Positions 8,736 to 17,353 are shown, counted from the first letter of the stretch. The stretch: 64,000 nt of DNA from Succinispira mobilis DSM 6222 (GCF_000384135.1 NZ_KB913028.1:1453351-1517350); one strand, 5' to 3'. A program made the numbers and translations. The notes: a model not told the origin generated them from the letters alone.

Positions 8736-9188
8736 ATGTCTCTAGTCTATTACTTTCTATCTTTTATAGCTGGTTTAGCACTTACATTGCAAGTTAGCAT
8801 CAATACTCAGTTGCGACTAGCAGTAAATAGTCCTCTATTCTCATCTTTAATTTCTTTTGCAATTGGCACTATCGCCTTGGCCATTATATTCTTTTTTTCA
8901 TTATCTAGCGGTAACTATTCGCTTACTCAAACTAACTTTAGTAGCCTAAGTCTCTGGCTTTTCAGTGGCGGACTTTTAGGCGCTTTTTATGTATTCATTA
9001 CTATATTGGCTTCCCCCAAAATTGGCTTTGCTAATATGTTCAGCTTAGTACTTTGTGGGCAAGTTCTCTTAGCCGTATTATTAGACCATTATGGAATTCT
9101 AGGCAATACACTACACGCCTTCACCCCACTACGCGCTTTAGGCGTTTTATTTTTAATAGCTGGTGTTTATCTTATTCATCGTTTTTAA
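8736..9188 (+). CDS. DMT-family (DUF606/YdcZ-type) membrane protein
   Basis: 150 aa with five hydrophobic segments spanning nearly the whole length. The N-terminal LALTLQVSINTQLR and central GGLLGAFYVFITILASPKIG are hallmarks of the DUF606/YdcZ half-size members of the drug/metabolite transporter superfamily, which act as paired halves. Substrate unknown. The ribosome site TAAGGAGGATAATTA precedes the ATG, and a strong bidirectional terminator follows the stop. Confidence 0.82.
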   Translation: MSLVYYFLSFIAGLALTLQVSINTQLRLAVNSPLFSSLISFAIGTIALAIIFFFSLSSGNYSLTQTNFSSLSLWLFSGGLLGAFYVFITILASPKIGFANMFSLVLCGQVLLAVLLDHYGILGNTLHAFTPLRALGVLFLIAGVYLIHRF

Positions 9189-9226
9189 AAAATAACTGAC
9201 GGAACAATGTTCCGTCAGTTATTTTT
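9188..9226. terminator. Bidirectional terminator
   Basis: Perfect 18-base stem (AATAACTGACGGAAC core) with a 3-base loop, flanked by A and T runs, between convergent genes at 8736 and 9215. Confidence 0.9.
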
Positions 9227-9604
9227 ACACTCCAAATTAAAATTTTTCTGTAGATTTTTCCCACAAGCATTACGTCGACACCGCCCACAAGCTAAGCGTC
9301 GTTCTTGTTCATTGTAGAATTCATAGTCGCCTCCAGCAATCATCAAAACATGACCATTAACTAATGAAGTAGCTAATTTTTCCCGCGCATCAGTGTACAA
9401 TTTTTGCACAGTACCACGCGATACCTGCATTCTTTCTGAACACTCTTCTTGTGTAAACCGCTCTAGGTCAATCAAGCGAATAGTTTCGTATTCTTCTACT
9501 GACATTACAATAGTTTCTTGCGTTTCACCTTGATTCCTAAGGGGACCATATAATTCACTGGCTGGTAGACAACAAACTTTTTTCCATTTTCTTGGTCTAG
9601 GCAT
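9215..9604 (-). CDS. DUF134 (UPF0251) predicted DNA-binding protein
   Basis: 129 aa. It begins MPRPRKWKKVCCLP as in the DUF134 family, followed by VEEYETIRLIDLE and a sigma-like helix-turn-helix (TQEECSERMQVSRGTVQKLYTDAREKLA). The C-terminus holds a CxxC-type cysteine cluster (CGRCRRNACGKN, then LEC) that could bind metal. The family usually sits with DUF5320 and NifX/NifB-like or Mrp genes; here only the DUF5320 partner at 9679 is present. It probably regulates this small locus (inference). Confidence 0.88.
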   Translation of the reverse strand: MPRPRKWKKVCCLPASELYGPLRNQGETQETIVMSVEEYETIRLIDLERFTQEECSERMQVSRGTVQKLYTDAREKLATSLVNGHVLMIAGGDYEFYNEQERRLACGRCRRNACGKNLQKNFNLECKNN

Positions 9605-9678
9605 TGATGTTTTCTCCTAAAAATAATTTTTATTTACATCTATTTTACCATAACCCCGCAAGCAGACAAACTTTCCCG

Positions 9679-9873
9679 CTAAATACCTTGTTGACCTTTG
9701 CGTCTACCCTGTTGACAGCCTTTGCCACCACGTCTACAGCCTTTACCACTGCCAAAACCATTTATACCCTTCTCACTAGTGTTAGCTGTCATTTCTGCTG
9801 TATTACAAACACCTAATCCTCTACCTGTTTTACTGCCTTCACCCATTGGTCCTGTTCCATCTCTTCTTGGCAT
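9679..9873 (-). CDS. DUF5320-type Gly-rich small protein
   Basis: 64 aa, with the typical opening MPRRDGTGPMGEGSKTGRGLG and a glycine/arginine-rich, cysteine-containing tail. This family accompanies DUF134 regulators and dinitrogenase iron-molybdenum cofactor-like proteins; its function is unknown. It is transcribed from a perfect promoter at 9931-9959, with the DUF134 gene about 75 bases downstream. Confidence 0.8.
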   Translation of the reverse strand: MPRRDGTGPMGEGSKTGRGLGVCNTAEMTANTSEKGINGFGSGKGCRRGGKGCQQGRRKGQQGI

Positions 9874-9905
9874 TTCAATCGCTCCTTTTAAAATCTTTAG
9901 TTATA

Positions 9906-9959
9906 TTCGGCATATGCCAATTACAATTTCATTATAACTTTATATTTTGCATATGTCAA
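9906..9959 (-). promoter_or_regulatory. Promoter and CATATG palindromes before the DUF5320/DUF134 locus
   Basis: On the minus strand: -35 TTGACA (9954-9959), 17-base spacer, -10 TATAAT (9931-9936), both perfect. GGCATATGCC (9909-9918) is a perfect palindrome just after the start of transcription, and a second CATATG copy (TGACATATGCA) overlaps the -35. This is a likely operator pair. Confidence 0.7.
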
Positions 9960-9970
9960 TAACTTTCAAT

Positions 9971-10003
9971 AAAAAACTACCTACTTATGTTTTTGTAGGT
10001 AGT
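9971..10003 (-). terminator. Terminator of the tail-collar gene
   Basis: Stem ACTACCTAC (9976-9984) / GTAGGTAGT (9995-10003); the minus strand continues into six T residues. Confidence 0.8.
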
Positions 10004-10018
10004 CTGTTTAGTTTAATT

Positions 10019-10264
10019 TTACTGGCGTTGTGGGAAAAGACCTCTTACGGCAATATGATAATGCATTGCTGTGTGTGGAGCCTTATTTCTTAAGTCTGGC
10101 AAAGCAAATGTAGCTTGACCATCCCCTCCATAAGTTGTTCCGATAAGTGCAAACAACGCCTGATTTTCAGTTATTCTCAAAAGTTGACCTTCACAAGGCA
10201 TCCAACCTTCAATTTTCCAAGAAAATGCAAATAACTGGATTTGTCCTAAAATTGGTTCATCCAC
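10019..10264 (-). CDS. Stand-alone tail-collar domain protein
   Basis: 81 aa, a single phage tail collar domain: GQIQLFAFSWKIEGWMPCEG, then NQALFALIGTTYGGDG and FALPDLR are the family signature. It starts with GTG at 10264, preceded by AAGGAAGGTGATTAATC. In phages and R-type tails this domain sits at fibre tips; single-domain copies exist in many Firmicutes with unknown role. No phage structural cluster surrounds it, but a tail-assembly-like gene lies at 11482. Confidence 0.85.
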   Translation of the reverse strand: MDEPILGQIQLFAFSWKIEGWMPCEGQLLRITENQALFALIGTTYGGDGQATFALPDLRNKAPHTAMHYHIAVRGLFPQRQ

Positions 10265-10341
10265 GATTAATCACCTTCCTTATTTTCTTGGCTATATCAT
10301 ATCAGTTTTATTAGAAAAAATAAAGAAAAATAAACTTCTGC

Positions 10342-10674
10342 CTAGGAATGTTGAGGAATAATTGCAAATAAAATCAAGTCTTCTGTGCCCGTATTTATCA
10401 CACTATGGCTATGACCTTGCGGACAATAATGGCATTTACCCACACTTAATACTTCCTCTGATGCATCATAAATAGCCTTCCCAGTTCCTTGTAAAACATA
10501 CACAATTTCACTTTCTTGCTCATGCTTATGCATTCCAATTGAAGCACCTGGGGCTAAAGTTACTTTCATAATTTTATTTACTGCATCATTATAAATTTTA
10601 GCATTAAATTCTTTTTCACCACCACGAAAATTAGCAATTGTAGTTGTTGTTATTTTTTCAAAATCAATAAACAC
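10342..10674 (-). CDS. Small cupin-domain protein
   Basis: 110 aa, single cupin barrel. Metal ligands fit cupin motif 1 (GMHKHEQESEIVYVLQG) and motif 2 (PQGHSHSVINTG). The start is GTG at 10674 with GAGGCG upstream. Substrate unknown; such proteins are often sugar- or organic-acid-binding or isomerase-like. Confidence 0.8.
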   Translation of the reverse strand: MFIDFEKITTTTIANFRGGEKEFNAKIYNDAVNKIMKVTLAPGASIGMHKHEQESEIVYVLQGTGKAIYDASEEVLSVGKCHYCPQGHSHSVINTGTEDLILFAIIPQHS

Positions 10675-10857
10675 TTAAACGCCTCACTTTTTAATTTTTA
10701 TAAATTTATTGAACTAATACCTTTTAAACTAGCAGTTATCTCAAACTCTCCTAACCTTTAATAAATACCCTTAACATCAGAATTTGCTCTGATTATGATA
10801 ATCGCTTGAATTTCACCTAACTACTTATAGATTACTAAAATTATAATATCGTTGAAC

Positions 10858-11469
10858 TTATATCATAGTTTCTAGTTCTGCTAAAAACAACTCTACACTT
10901 TTTTGTGCTTCTAAATTAGATGTAAAAGAAAATTTTTTACCATAAGAATCCATAAACCCATGTCGTCCTGTAATTTTTTTGCTTTCTAGATTTGCCTTGC
11001 CACTTAATAATTCAATTACTTTATCAACTTCGAACAAATCTTCACTAGCAAACAGCACTAATGCTGGACAAACTGGTTGTAAGTGCAGATAATCTCGAAT
11101 TCTCGACCCATAAAAACACACTACCGCTGCACAGTTGCTGTTCTCACAACACAACCAAGCTAAAGTTGCCCCAACACTAAACCCTATAACAATTACTTGC
11201 TCGTATTCTTCTTTTAAATCATTTATTAACCGCTCTACTTGTTTAACAATTTTAAAACCAACTTGCTGGTTAAAATAAGTATAAGCTTCAGTTTCCTGCT
11301 CATAAGCAAAAGTTATCTCTCGCTTTAACAAATTAGGCGCAAACACTGCATACCCTTTCTGTTGATAGCTTATACACAATTCTTCAATAAAATCATTTAG
11401 ACCATAAATTTCATGTAAAATAACTACTGCCTGTTTTAGCTGTTCTTGTTGACTAACAAATGTCCACAA
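10858..11469 (-). CDS. Dienelactone hydrolase-family alpha/beta hydrolase
   Basis: 203 aa. The nucleophile elbow is GFSVGAT (Ser), the acid is in LFASEDLFE (Asp) and the histidine is in GRHGFMDSYG, so the catalytic triad looks complete. The oxyanion region is HEIYGLNDFIEELC. The start is a TTG at 11469 with AGAGGT eight bases upstream; no better in-frame ATG exists before the first beta strand. It lies 12 bases after the stop of the tail-assembly-like gene at 11482, so the two are probably co-transcribed. Substrate unknown. Confidence 0.8.
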   Translation of the reverse strand: MWTFVSQQEQLKQAVVILHEIYGLNDFIEELCISYQQKGYAVFAPNLLKREITFAYEQETEAYTYFNQQVGFKIVKQVERLINDLKEEYEQVIVIGFSVGATLAWLCCENSNCAAVVCFYGSRIRDYLHLQPVCPALVLFASEDLFEVDKVIELLSGKANLESKKITGRHGFMDSYGKKFSFTSNLEAQKSVELFLAELETMI

Positions 11470-11481
11470 AACTTTTACCTC

Positions 11482-11814
11482 TCATTCTAGTTCTTTACCA
11501 CAATGTGGGCAAATCTTCAAATTATTGCGCTCATAATCATTTATTTTTTGGTAAAAATCTTTCAAATAATTGTAGTCTCTAGCAAATAAATCCTCAATTA
11601 TTTCTGGTTTAATTTCCTCACAAGTCCCAATATTCTTAATTACTTTTGCTAGCAAAAACACATACACCGCTGCAGCATTACCTTTTTCATTTGCTTTTTT
11701 TACAGCTGTTAATTCGTCAGCAGCTGAAGCTAAGCGCATTATCCCTTTTTGATGAATAATACCTTGCCTATCAATATAACCTCCTGGTAAAGAAAACTCA
11801 AATTCCGTTTGCAT
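11482..11814 (-). CDS. Phage tail assembly chaperone-like protein with CxxC tail
   Basis: 110 aa. The ATG at 11814 is chosen because AGGAGG sits seven bases upstream; an in-frame GTG at 11823 overlaps that site. The opening MQTEFEFSLPGGYIDRQG and MRLASAADEL closely resemble a family of tail assembly proteins found with contractile tail-like gene clusters. The C-terminus adds CPHCGKE, half of a zinc-ribbon-like motif. It is followed at once by a hydrolase gene, and no tail genes lie around it. Its role here is unknown. Confidence 0.6.
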   Translation of the reverse strand: MQTEFEFSLPGGYIDRQGIIHQKGIMRLASAADELTAVKKANEKGNAAAVYVFLLAKVIKNIGTCEEIKPEIIEDLFARDYNYLKDFYQKINDYERNNLKICPHCGKELE

Positions 11815-12043
11815 CTCTACCACCTCCTAAAATTAACTCCATGTATTTACCTTTAGCTTACAAACACCATGCGCACTAAATGCCGCTCGCTGTTATGATT
11901 GCTCCGCACCAGAAAGAATTTGCAACACTTTAAATATTCATTTAAAAAGCATGAAAAATACTGTTTCAGAAGTCATTATAATAGCTGAATCACTCGGTTT
12001 CTAAACTACTATTTACTAATTAAGACAGCTTATTTTTTTTATA

Positions 12044-13198
12044 TTAGTTTCTACGCATCGCCCGAATTTCGTTTTTAACAAGCAAAGAAACTCGACAAGA
12101 TTCAATAATTTTTTGCACTGCTTTATTGTGAGTAAAGTCATCTAACAAATTGTTTTGCAAATACGCTTTAGTCAACGCTGGTGCTTTAAGAAAACAAGTT
12201 GCAATTACCCAGGCCACTGCCATCTTTACGTAGTACCCGTCATGCTTAATTTTATCTAAAGCCGCTAACACTTGCGCAGCATATTCCTCATCTAAATAAT
12301 ATTCTAAAAACATTACAACTGCAAAACGGACTTCAAATTCTTTTTTAGAAGCAAGATAAGGCTGCAAAAAATTCCAGACCTGTGCTTTATTATTTTTAGC
12401 AAATTTCAACCCATTACAAAAATTGTCGCAGATTGCCCAATTATTTATTTGCGGTACAAATACTTTTATATGGTGAAGCCGCTCTTCTAAACTACAGTTA
12501 GCATAACCAATAATCATACCTTGTAGCATAACTTCTTCAAAATGCTCTTGTGGTGCTACTTTTAAATATGAGCGCCAATCCTCTTTAAGCATATTTTTAG
12601 CTATTTTTCGCAAAATTGGCACACGAACTCCCAGTATATTATCTATATTCGGAACTAAACTTTTAGAAAATGCTTGGTATTTTTCTTCCGCTAATTCTTG
12701 TAGTTGCTGCTTTATTTGTTGGGGACATACTTGCGCTCCTGCTACTGCCAATTTTTCTAAGTTTAAGAGACTTTCTTTTAAACTTAAGCCTGCTGCAAAA
12801 CCTATTAAGCTGCCTGTAACACCAATAACTCGATGACAAGGTATAAATATCAACAAAGGATTTTTATTATTAGCAGCCCCCACCGCCCGATATGCTTCTG
12901 GTTGACCAATTTTTTCAGCTATTTCTTTATAAGTTGCAGTTTCACCGTAGGGAATTTCACTCAAGGCTTGCCAGACTTTTTTTTGAAATGCTGTTCCTTG
13001 AGGGTTCAAAGGTAATTTAAATTCCTGCCGTTCCCCTAGGCAATATTCCTGTAATTGTTGTTGTGCTTTTTTCAAAATATAATTTAACTTATCTTGTTCT
13101 ACAGGAATTTCATCTTGTACATAAGAAACTCTAATAATTTTCTTATCTTGTTCTTCAATGCAAAAATTCCCTAGGGCTGTTGTTACATATGCTTTCAT
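12044..13198 (-). CDS. Fusion of O6-methylguanine-DNA methyltransferase and AlkD-like DNA alkylation repair protein
   Basis: 384 aa. Residues 1-155 are an Ogt/MGMT: helix-turn-helix GETATYKEIAEKIGQPEAYRAVG and the alkyl-acceptor motif IPCHRVIG with Cys121. Residues about 160-380 are a HEAT-like DNA alkylation repair domain (AlkD superfamily), with PILRKIAK, INNWAICDNFC (254-261) and EVRFAVVMFLEYYL. The first part transfers alkyl groups from guanine or thymine to itself; the second would excise alkylated bases. The two are usually separate proteins. The ATG at 13198 has GGAGGTGGAAG upstream. Confidence 0.88.
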   Translation of the reverse strand: MKAYVTTALGNFCIEEQDKKIIRVSYVQDEIPVEQDKLNYILKKAQQQLQEYCLGERQEFKLPLNPQGTAFQKKVWQALSEIPYGETATYKEIAEKIGQPEAYRAVGAANNKNPLLIFIPCHRVIGVTGSLIGFAAGLSLKESLLNLEKLAVAGAQVCPQQIKQQLQELAEEKYQAFSKSLVPNIDNILGVRVPILRKIAKNMLKEDWRSYLKVAPQEHFEEVMLQGMIIGYANCSLEERLHHIKVFVPQINNWAICDNFCNGLKFAKNNKAQVWNFLQPYLASKKEFEVRFAVVMFLEYYLDEEYAAQVLAALDKIKHDGYYVKMAVAWVIATCFLKAPALTKAYLQNNLLDDFTHNKAVQKIIESCRVSLLVKNEIRAMRRN

Positions 13199-13263
13199 CT
13201 TCCACCTCCAACTTATATTTGAAGTATACCTTAAAACAATATTTTTGTCTGCTAATGGTAAAG

Positions 13264-13292
13264 AAAAAATCGCTCAATTAAGCGATTTTTTT
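13264..13292. terminator. Terminator after the nitroreductase gene
   Basis: AAAAAATCGCT / AGCGATTTTTT with a six-base loop. It ends the minus-strand gene at 13307. Confidence 0.8.
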
Positions 13293-13306
13293 CCTGTCTT
13301 TATAAT

Positions 13307-13945
13307 TTAATCAATTATCGTCATAACAGCTTCCACAGCTTTACGCGGTGGATTTTTTATATCAGTTCTTGCTGGTACACCTAAAGTTGACATCGCCGCC
13401 AAGTAAAAACCGGGTTTGGCAAAACCAAGATATTCACTAATTTCCTTATCAGCATAAGTTGCGCCTGTCATCCAACAAGTTCCATATCCCATATTTGCTG
13501 CAGCCAACTGTAGGTTTTGAATCGCCGCCCCAATATTTTGAATACCAGGGTTAGGTTTAGTGTATTCTAAGGCCTGTGCTTTATCTAATGTACTGTATTC
13601 CAGCAAATCGTCTGCCAAAGTTGGATATGGACCTGCATAAACCAAAATTAACATTGGCGCCCCCCTAAAAGCAGTATTATATTTCAGAGCTGCTCGAAAC
13701 GCTTTTTGCTTAGCTTCATCTGTTAAATAAGCTGCCAATTCAGCATTTTTTTCTTCAACTAACTTTACAATTTTTTCGATTTTTTCTTGATTCTTAACTA
13801 CCACAAAATGCCAGTTTTGTAAATTTTTGCCTGAAGGAGCATAAGTAGCTGCCTGAATAATCGCCGCTAAGTCTTCCGGTTTTACTACTTCATTTGTAAA
13901 TGTTCTTACACTATGTCGCTTATAAATAAATTCTAAATTGTTCAT
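13307..13945 (-). CDS. Nitroreductase family flavoprotein
   Basis: 212 aa. FMN-binding signatures of the family are present: YKRHSVRTF at the N-terminus, AATYAPSGKNLQNWHFVVV, and the C-terminal GTCWMTG and AMSTLGVP segments. These enzymes use NAD(P)H and FMN to reduce nitro compounds, quinones or other electrophiles; the natural substrate is unknown. A good ribosome site (CGGAGGC) precedes the ATG and the gene is monocistronic. Confidence 0.88.
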   Translation of the reverse strand: MNNLEFIYKRHSVRTFTNEVVKPEDLAAIIQAATYAPSGKNLQNWHFVVVKNQEKIEKIVKLVEEKNAELAAYLTDEAKQKAFRAALKYNTAFRGAPMLILVYAGPYPTLADDLLEYSTLDKAQALEYTKPNPGIQNIGAAIQNLQLAAANMGYGTCWMTGATYADKEISEYLGFAKPGFYLAAMSTLGVPARTDIKNPPRKAVEAVMTIID

Positions 13946-14088
13946 TATTTTTGCCTCCGTTGGTTAATTATATATTTAATAAAATTCAATCATCCCCCCT
14001 AATAGGTTGTGATGAAATTCACTAAATTATAATACTATTATTGTATACATAATGCAAGAGGTTTAATGCAAAAACACTTTTTTATCTA

Positions 14089-14952
14089 CTAACCTAGATA
14101 TTCACCATATAACCAATACCCTTCTAGGCGTGTTCCATCAGATAAATATTTAATTCCTAAACCATCAGGCAAACCTTCAAAAACCTCGCCTTCATAACGA
14201 GAACCATCCTCATACTTGATTTTACCAATACCAGTGGCTTTCCCATTAATAAAGTCGCCCTCATAAGATTTGCCATTGGACCATTTAAAAATACCTGTAC
14301 CTTGATATTTCCCATTTATAAAATCGCCTTTATACATATCTCCATTAGACCACTTAAAAGTTCCTTGTCCATGGTAATTTCCCTCTATAAAGTATCCCTC
14401 ATAATAGTTTCCATTAGCCCATTTGAAAGTTCCTTTGCCATGATACTTTCCTTGGAAAAAATCTCCTTCATAATAGTTACCATTAGACCATTTAAATATT
14501 CCTTTTCCTTGATATTTCCCGTTTACGAAATCGCCTTTATACATATCTCCATTAGCCCAAGCAAAAACTCCTTTTCCATAATAGCTGCCGTTAACAAAAC
14601 TGCCTTCATAATAATCACCGTTTGTCCATTTAAAAATCCCTTTTCCATGATATGTGTTTTCAGCAAAATCACCTTTGTAAAAATCTCCTGAAATTAGTGT
14701 ATATACCCCTTTACCTTGATATTTGCCATTGACAAAATCTCCCTCATATTTTGAGCCATTTAGATATATATATACTCCCTTACCATGCATAGTACCATTA
14801 ACAACATCACCTTCGTAAACATCACCATTAGAAAATTTTATTGTTTCTTTTGCACTAACTATATTTTCAGTATAACCAAGACCACTTCCAAAAATAGCAA
14901 CTAGAAAACTAATTAACATCAGTCTAAGCAAAAATTTAGCCGTTGTTTTCAT
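14089..14952 (-). CDS. Exported MORN-repeat protein
   Basis: 287 aa from the ATG at 14952, which is seven bases after AGGAGG; an in-frame TTG at 14958 is too close to that site. A signal peptide (to about residue 34) is followed by about eleven MORN repeats of 23 residues with the core YEGDFxNGKYxGKG and YxxNGxx, covering almost the whole mature protein. MORN repeats bind lipids or act as scaffolds in other systems; in bacteria the exported forms have no defined function. The repeats are near-identical at DNA level, so copy number may vary. Confidence 0.88.
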   Translation of the reverse strand: MKTTAKFLLRLMLISFLVAIFGSGLGYTENIVSAKETIKFSNGDVYEGDVVNGTMHGKGVYIYLNGSKYEGDFVNGKYQGKGVYTLISGDFYKGDFAENTYHGKGIFKWTNGDYYEGSFVNGSYYGKGVFAWANGDMYKGDFVNGKYQGKGIFKWSNGNYYEGDFFQGKYHGKGTFKWANGNYYEGYFIEGNYHGQGTFKWSNGDMYKGDFINGKYQGTGIFKWSNGKSYEGDFINGKATGIGKIKYEDGSRYEGEVFEGLPDGLGIKYLSDGTRLEGYWLYGEYLG

Positions 14953-15126
14953 TGTCAACCCTCCTATTTTTGAACCAATTTTCTAATTATATCTTGCAAC
15001 TATTTTTTTAATTTTGCAAATATTTATCTCGTATTTCATCTCAAAATTCTATATTTTATCTAACTGGAAAAATTTTATTAATTAGCACTGCTAATTTTTA
15101 TTTTCATTTCTCCCAATCTTAATTTT

Positions 15127-15161
15127 ATAGTGATTTTAATATTTTATATTAAAATCACTAT
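15127..15161 (-). terminator. Probable terminator of the comB-tspO-kinase operon
   Basis: Fourteen-base stem ATAGTGATTTTAAT / ATTAAAATCACTAT just after the minus-strand kinase gene. The following U tract is weak. Confidence 0.5.
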
Positions 15162-15196
15162 TGTCTTGCCTGAAATTAAATACTCTCTTATAACGT

Positions 15197-16855
15197 TTAA
15201 TCAAAAAAACAAGATTTACCTATAAACTCACGTAAAATAGAATTAAGAGGAATTTCCGCATCAGTAACAGGCGCAAAATAAGATAATAATCTAATTAGGC
15301 GTCTTGCTTCGCCGTGTTCTTTATGTTCAGTGCCTATTTTTTCTAATAGAGGAATAGCAAAGCTTCCCAATACTGCCAATTCATAAATTAAAGCTGAGTT
15401 AAACATTAAATCTGCATCTTCTGAATACGGGAAAATATTTTTTTCTTCACCACGCATTACGGAAGCCCACATTTTCAGTGTATTCAATGCATCACGATTT
15501 CTAAATTGACTATCTCTAACAATTCTGCGAATAAGTCGCGCATCAGTAGTTGGAATTCTATTGTGTTCATCAATTGCAATTTGTGTCATTGCACTAATAT
15601 GAATTTTAATCTTATGATGCTTAGATACGCTAGCTGTAAGTTTTTCGTTTAACGCATGAATTCCTTCTATTATCACTAACTTTCGCTTTCCTAACTGTAC
15701 TTTTCTACCAGACGCCACTTGTTTGCCAGTAGCAAAATCAAATCTAGGTAATTCCACCTCTTCTCCCAATAACATTCTGCGTAAATGTTCCTTAAAAAGT
15801 TCAACATCAACAACCTCTAAAGACTCCAAATCCAATTCACCTTTGGGCTTGGCAATTTTCTCCCGATCAATAAAATAGTCATCTAAAGAGATTTTTATCG
15901 TATCAATTCCCAATACTTTTAATTGCACACTTAACCTTTGAATAAACGTCGTCTTTCCTGACGAGGAAGGTCCTGCCACCAATATTATTTTAAAGCGATT
16001 GATATTATTCATAATATAATCTGCTATTTCAGCCATTTTTTTCTCATGTAATGCTTCCGCCATTAAAATAACATTGTTAATGTCACCAGCTTTCACATAT
16101 TCGTTCAACCGTCCAATATAATCGCACTCAACAATTTCAGCCCATCTTTCAGCCTCTAAAAAAACTTTTGCTAATTTAGGCATTTCTTCAAATTGTGGCA
16201 ATTTATATGGTTCCTCTTGCAAAGGAAATCTTAAAATCATTCCTGGTTCGTAATATCTAAGCTCAAAAGTTTTTATGTAACCTGTACTTGGAACCATTGT
16301 CCGATAAAAATAGTCATACCCTTCCCCACAAAAATATATGCCTGTATTTTGACGATTACTCTGTTTCAGGAGCTTAACTTTTTCAACTTCTCCCACAGCT
16401 TCAAACAATGCCACGGCTTCTTCAATACTTATCGTCTTTTTTTCAATAGGCAAATCTTCAGCAACTAATTCACGCATTCGCTTTTCAATAGCCTGAACAT
16501 CAAAAAAATTCAATGGATAATCTAATCTAAATTCACAATAAAGCCCTTTACTCAACGAGTGTTCTACAATTAACCTGCCCTTCGGAAAAATTTCTCTAGC
16601 AGCTAAAACCATTATAAAAATCAGACTTCGCTGATACACTTTGAAACCGACTTCTGTTGCCAAGTCAAAAAATTCTACGACACAATCCTCATTAATCTTA
16701 GTGGACATATCTTTCAAATTATTATTAATCATCGCTGCAACGATTGGTGTTCTGTAAAATCTCAAAAAATCTTCACTTATTTTAAGTAAACTTACACCTT
16801 TGGAATAAGCGTATTCATCCCCATTAATACGTATTATAACTTTTTTAGCAAGCAT
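15197..16855 (-). CDS. Nucleoside (uridine-type) kinase with N-terminal TGS and threonyl-tRNA synthetase-like domains
   Basis: 552 aa. The N-terminus resembles a TGS domain (about 1-65), then comes a ThrRS second additional domain-like region with LIVEHSLSKGLY. The C-terminal half is a phosphoribulokinase/uridine kinase P-loop domain: ILVAGPSSSGKTT, IDTIKISLDDYFIDRE, and the lid with RLIRRIVRDSQFRNRDA. This three-part architecture is standard for the clostridial nucleoside kinase family. It is the last gene of an operon with tspO and comB, 27 bases after tspO. Confidence 0.87.
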   Translation of the reverse strand: MLAKKVIIRINGDEYAYSKGVSLLKISEDFLRFYRTPIVAAMINNNLKDMSTKINEDCVVEFFDLATEVGFKVYQRSLIFIMVLAAREIFPKGRLIVEHSLSKGLYCEFRLDYPLNFFDVQAIEKRMRELVAEDLPIEKKTISIEEAVALFEAVGEVEKVKLLKQSNRQNTGIYFCGEGYDYFYRTMVPSTGYIKTFELRYYEPGMILRFPLQEEPYKLPQFEEMPKLAKVFLEAERWAEIVECDYIGRLNEYVKAGDINNVILMAEALHEKKMAEIADYIMNNINRFKIILVAGPSSSGKTTFIQRLSVQLKVLGIDTIKISLDDYFIDREKIAKPKGELDLESLEVVDVELFKEHLRRMLLGEEVELPRFDFATGKQVASGRKVQLGKRKLVIIEGIHALNEKLTASVSKHHKIKIHISAMTQIAIDEHNRIPTTDARLIRRIVRDSQFRNRDALNTLKMWASVMRGEEKNIFPYSEDADLMFNSALIYELAVLGSFAIPLLEKIGTEHKEHGEARRLIRLLSYFAPVTDAEIPLNSILREFIGKSCFFD

Positions 16856-16882
16856 AAACTCACATCCTCATCTTTGATTCAA

Positions 16883-17353
16883 TTAGTGATTTAAAATCCA
16901 CAAGCTATAATTCAAATAGCTAGCAAAACAAACCCAGGCTAAATATGGATATAGCAAATAGGATGTCTGTTTAGAAATGCGTCTAAAATAAACAATTGTC
17001 CAAACAATTGCCACTAATAATAGTATCATAACCAAAAATCCCAAATACGGAGAACGTAAACCAAAAAACACCGCTGACCAAACTACATTAAGAAAAAGTT
17101 GTCCACAAAAAATTCGCATGGCTCTTTTCCGTTGCACTAAAAATTCACTTGTCCAAATTTTATAAAAAGCAACTGCCAACAAGAAATATATAAAATTCCA
17201 TACAGGTGCAAAAATCCAGTTAGGTGGTGATAAATGCGGCTTTAACAAGCCCAAATACCAGGTATTAACAGACATTTTAGTAAATATACTGCCTATAAAA
17301 CCCGCTCCAAAACACAATATCAAGCTAAGCCCAAACTTAGGTATACTTTTCAT
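16883..17353 (-). CDS. tspO: TspO/MBR family tryptophan-rich membrane protein
   Basis: 156 aa with five membrane helices. The signatures PHLSPPNWIFAPVWNFIY, LNVVWSAVFFGLRSP and the C-terminal PYLAWVCFASYLNYSLW are diagnostic of TspO (translocator protein, porphyrin- and sterol-binding). Bacterial TspO binds and can degrade porphyrins and is linked to stress. It sits between comB and the kinase with 22 and 27 base gaps, so the three are one operon. Confidence 0.9.
   Translation of the reverse strand: MKSIPKFGLSLILCFGAGFIGSIFTKMSVNTWYLGLLKPHLSPPNWIFAPVWNFIYFLLAVAFYKIWTSEFLVQRKRAMRIFCGQLFLNVVWSAVFFGLRSPYLGFLVMILLLVAIVWTIVYFRRISKQTSYLLYPYLAWVCFASYLNYSLWILNH

Noticed and set aside
10019-11814. 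Prophage
   Set aside because: Only two tail-related domains occur, among metabolic genes; no integrase, terminase, capsid or lysis genes.
14302-14691. Plus-strand open frame across the MORN gene
   Set aside because: Antisense shadow of the 69-bp repeats; the minus strand has signal peptide, ribosome site and clear MORN repeats.
14100-14860. Regular repeats resembling a CRISPR array
   Set aside because: The period is 69 bp, units are coding MORN repeats in one frame, and there are no unique spacers.
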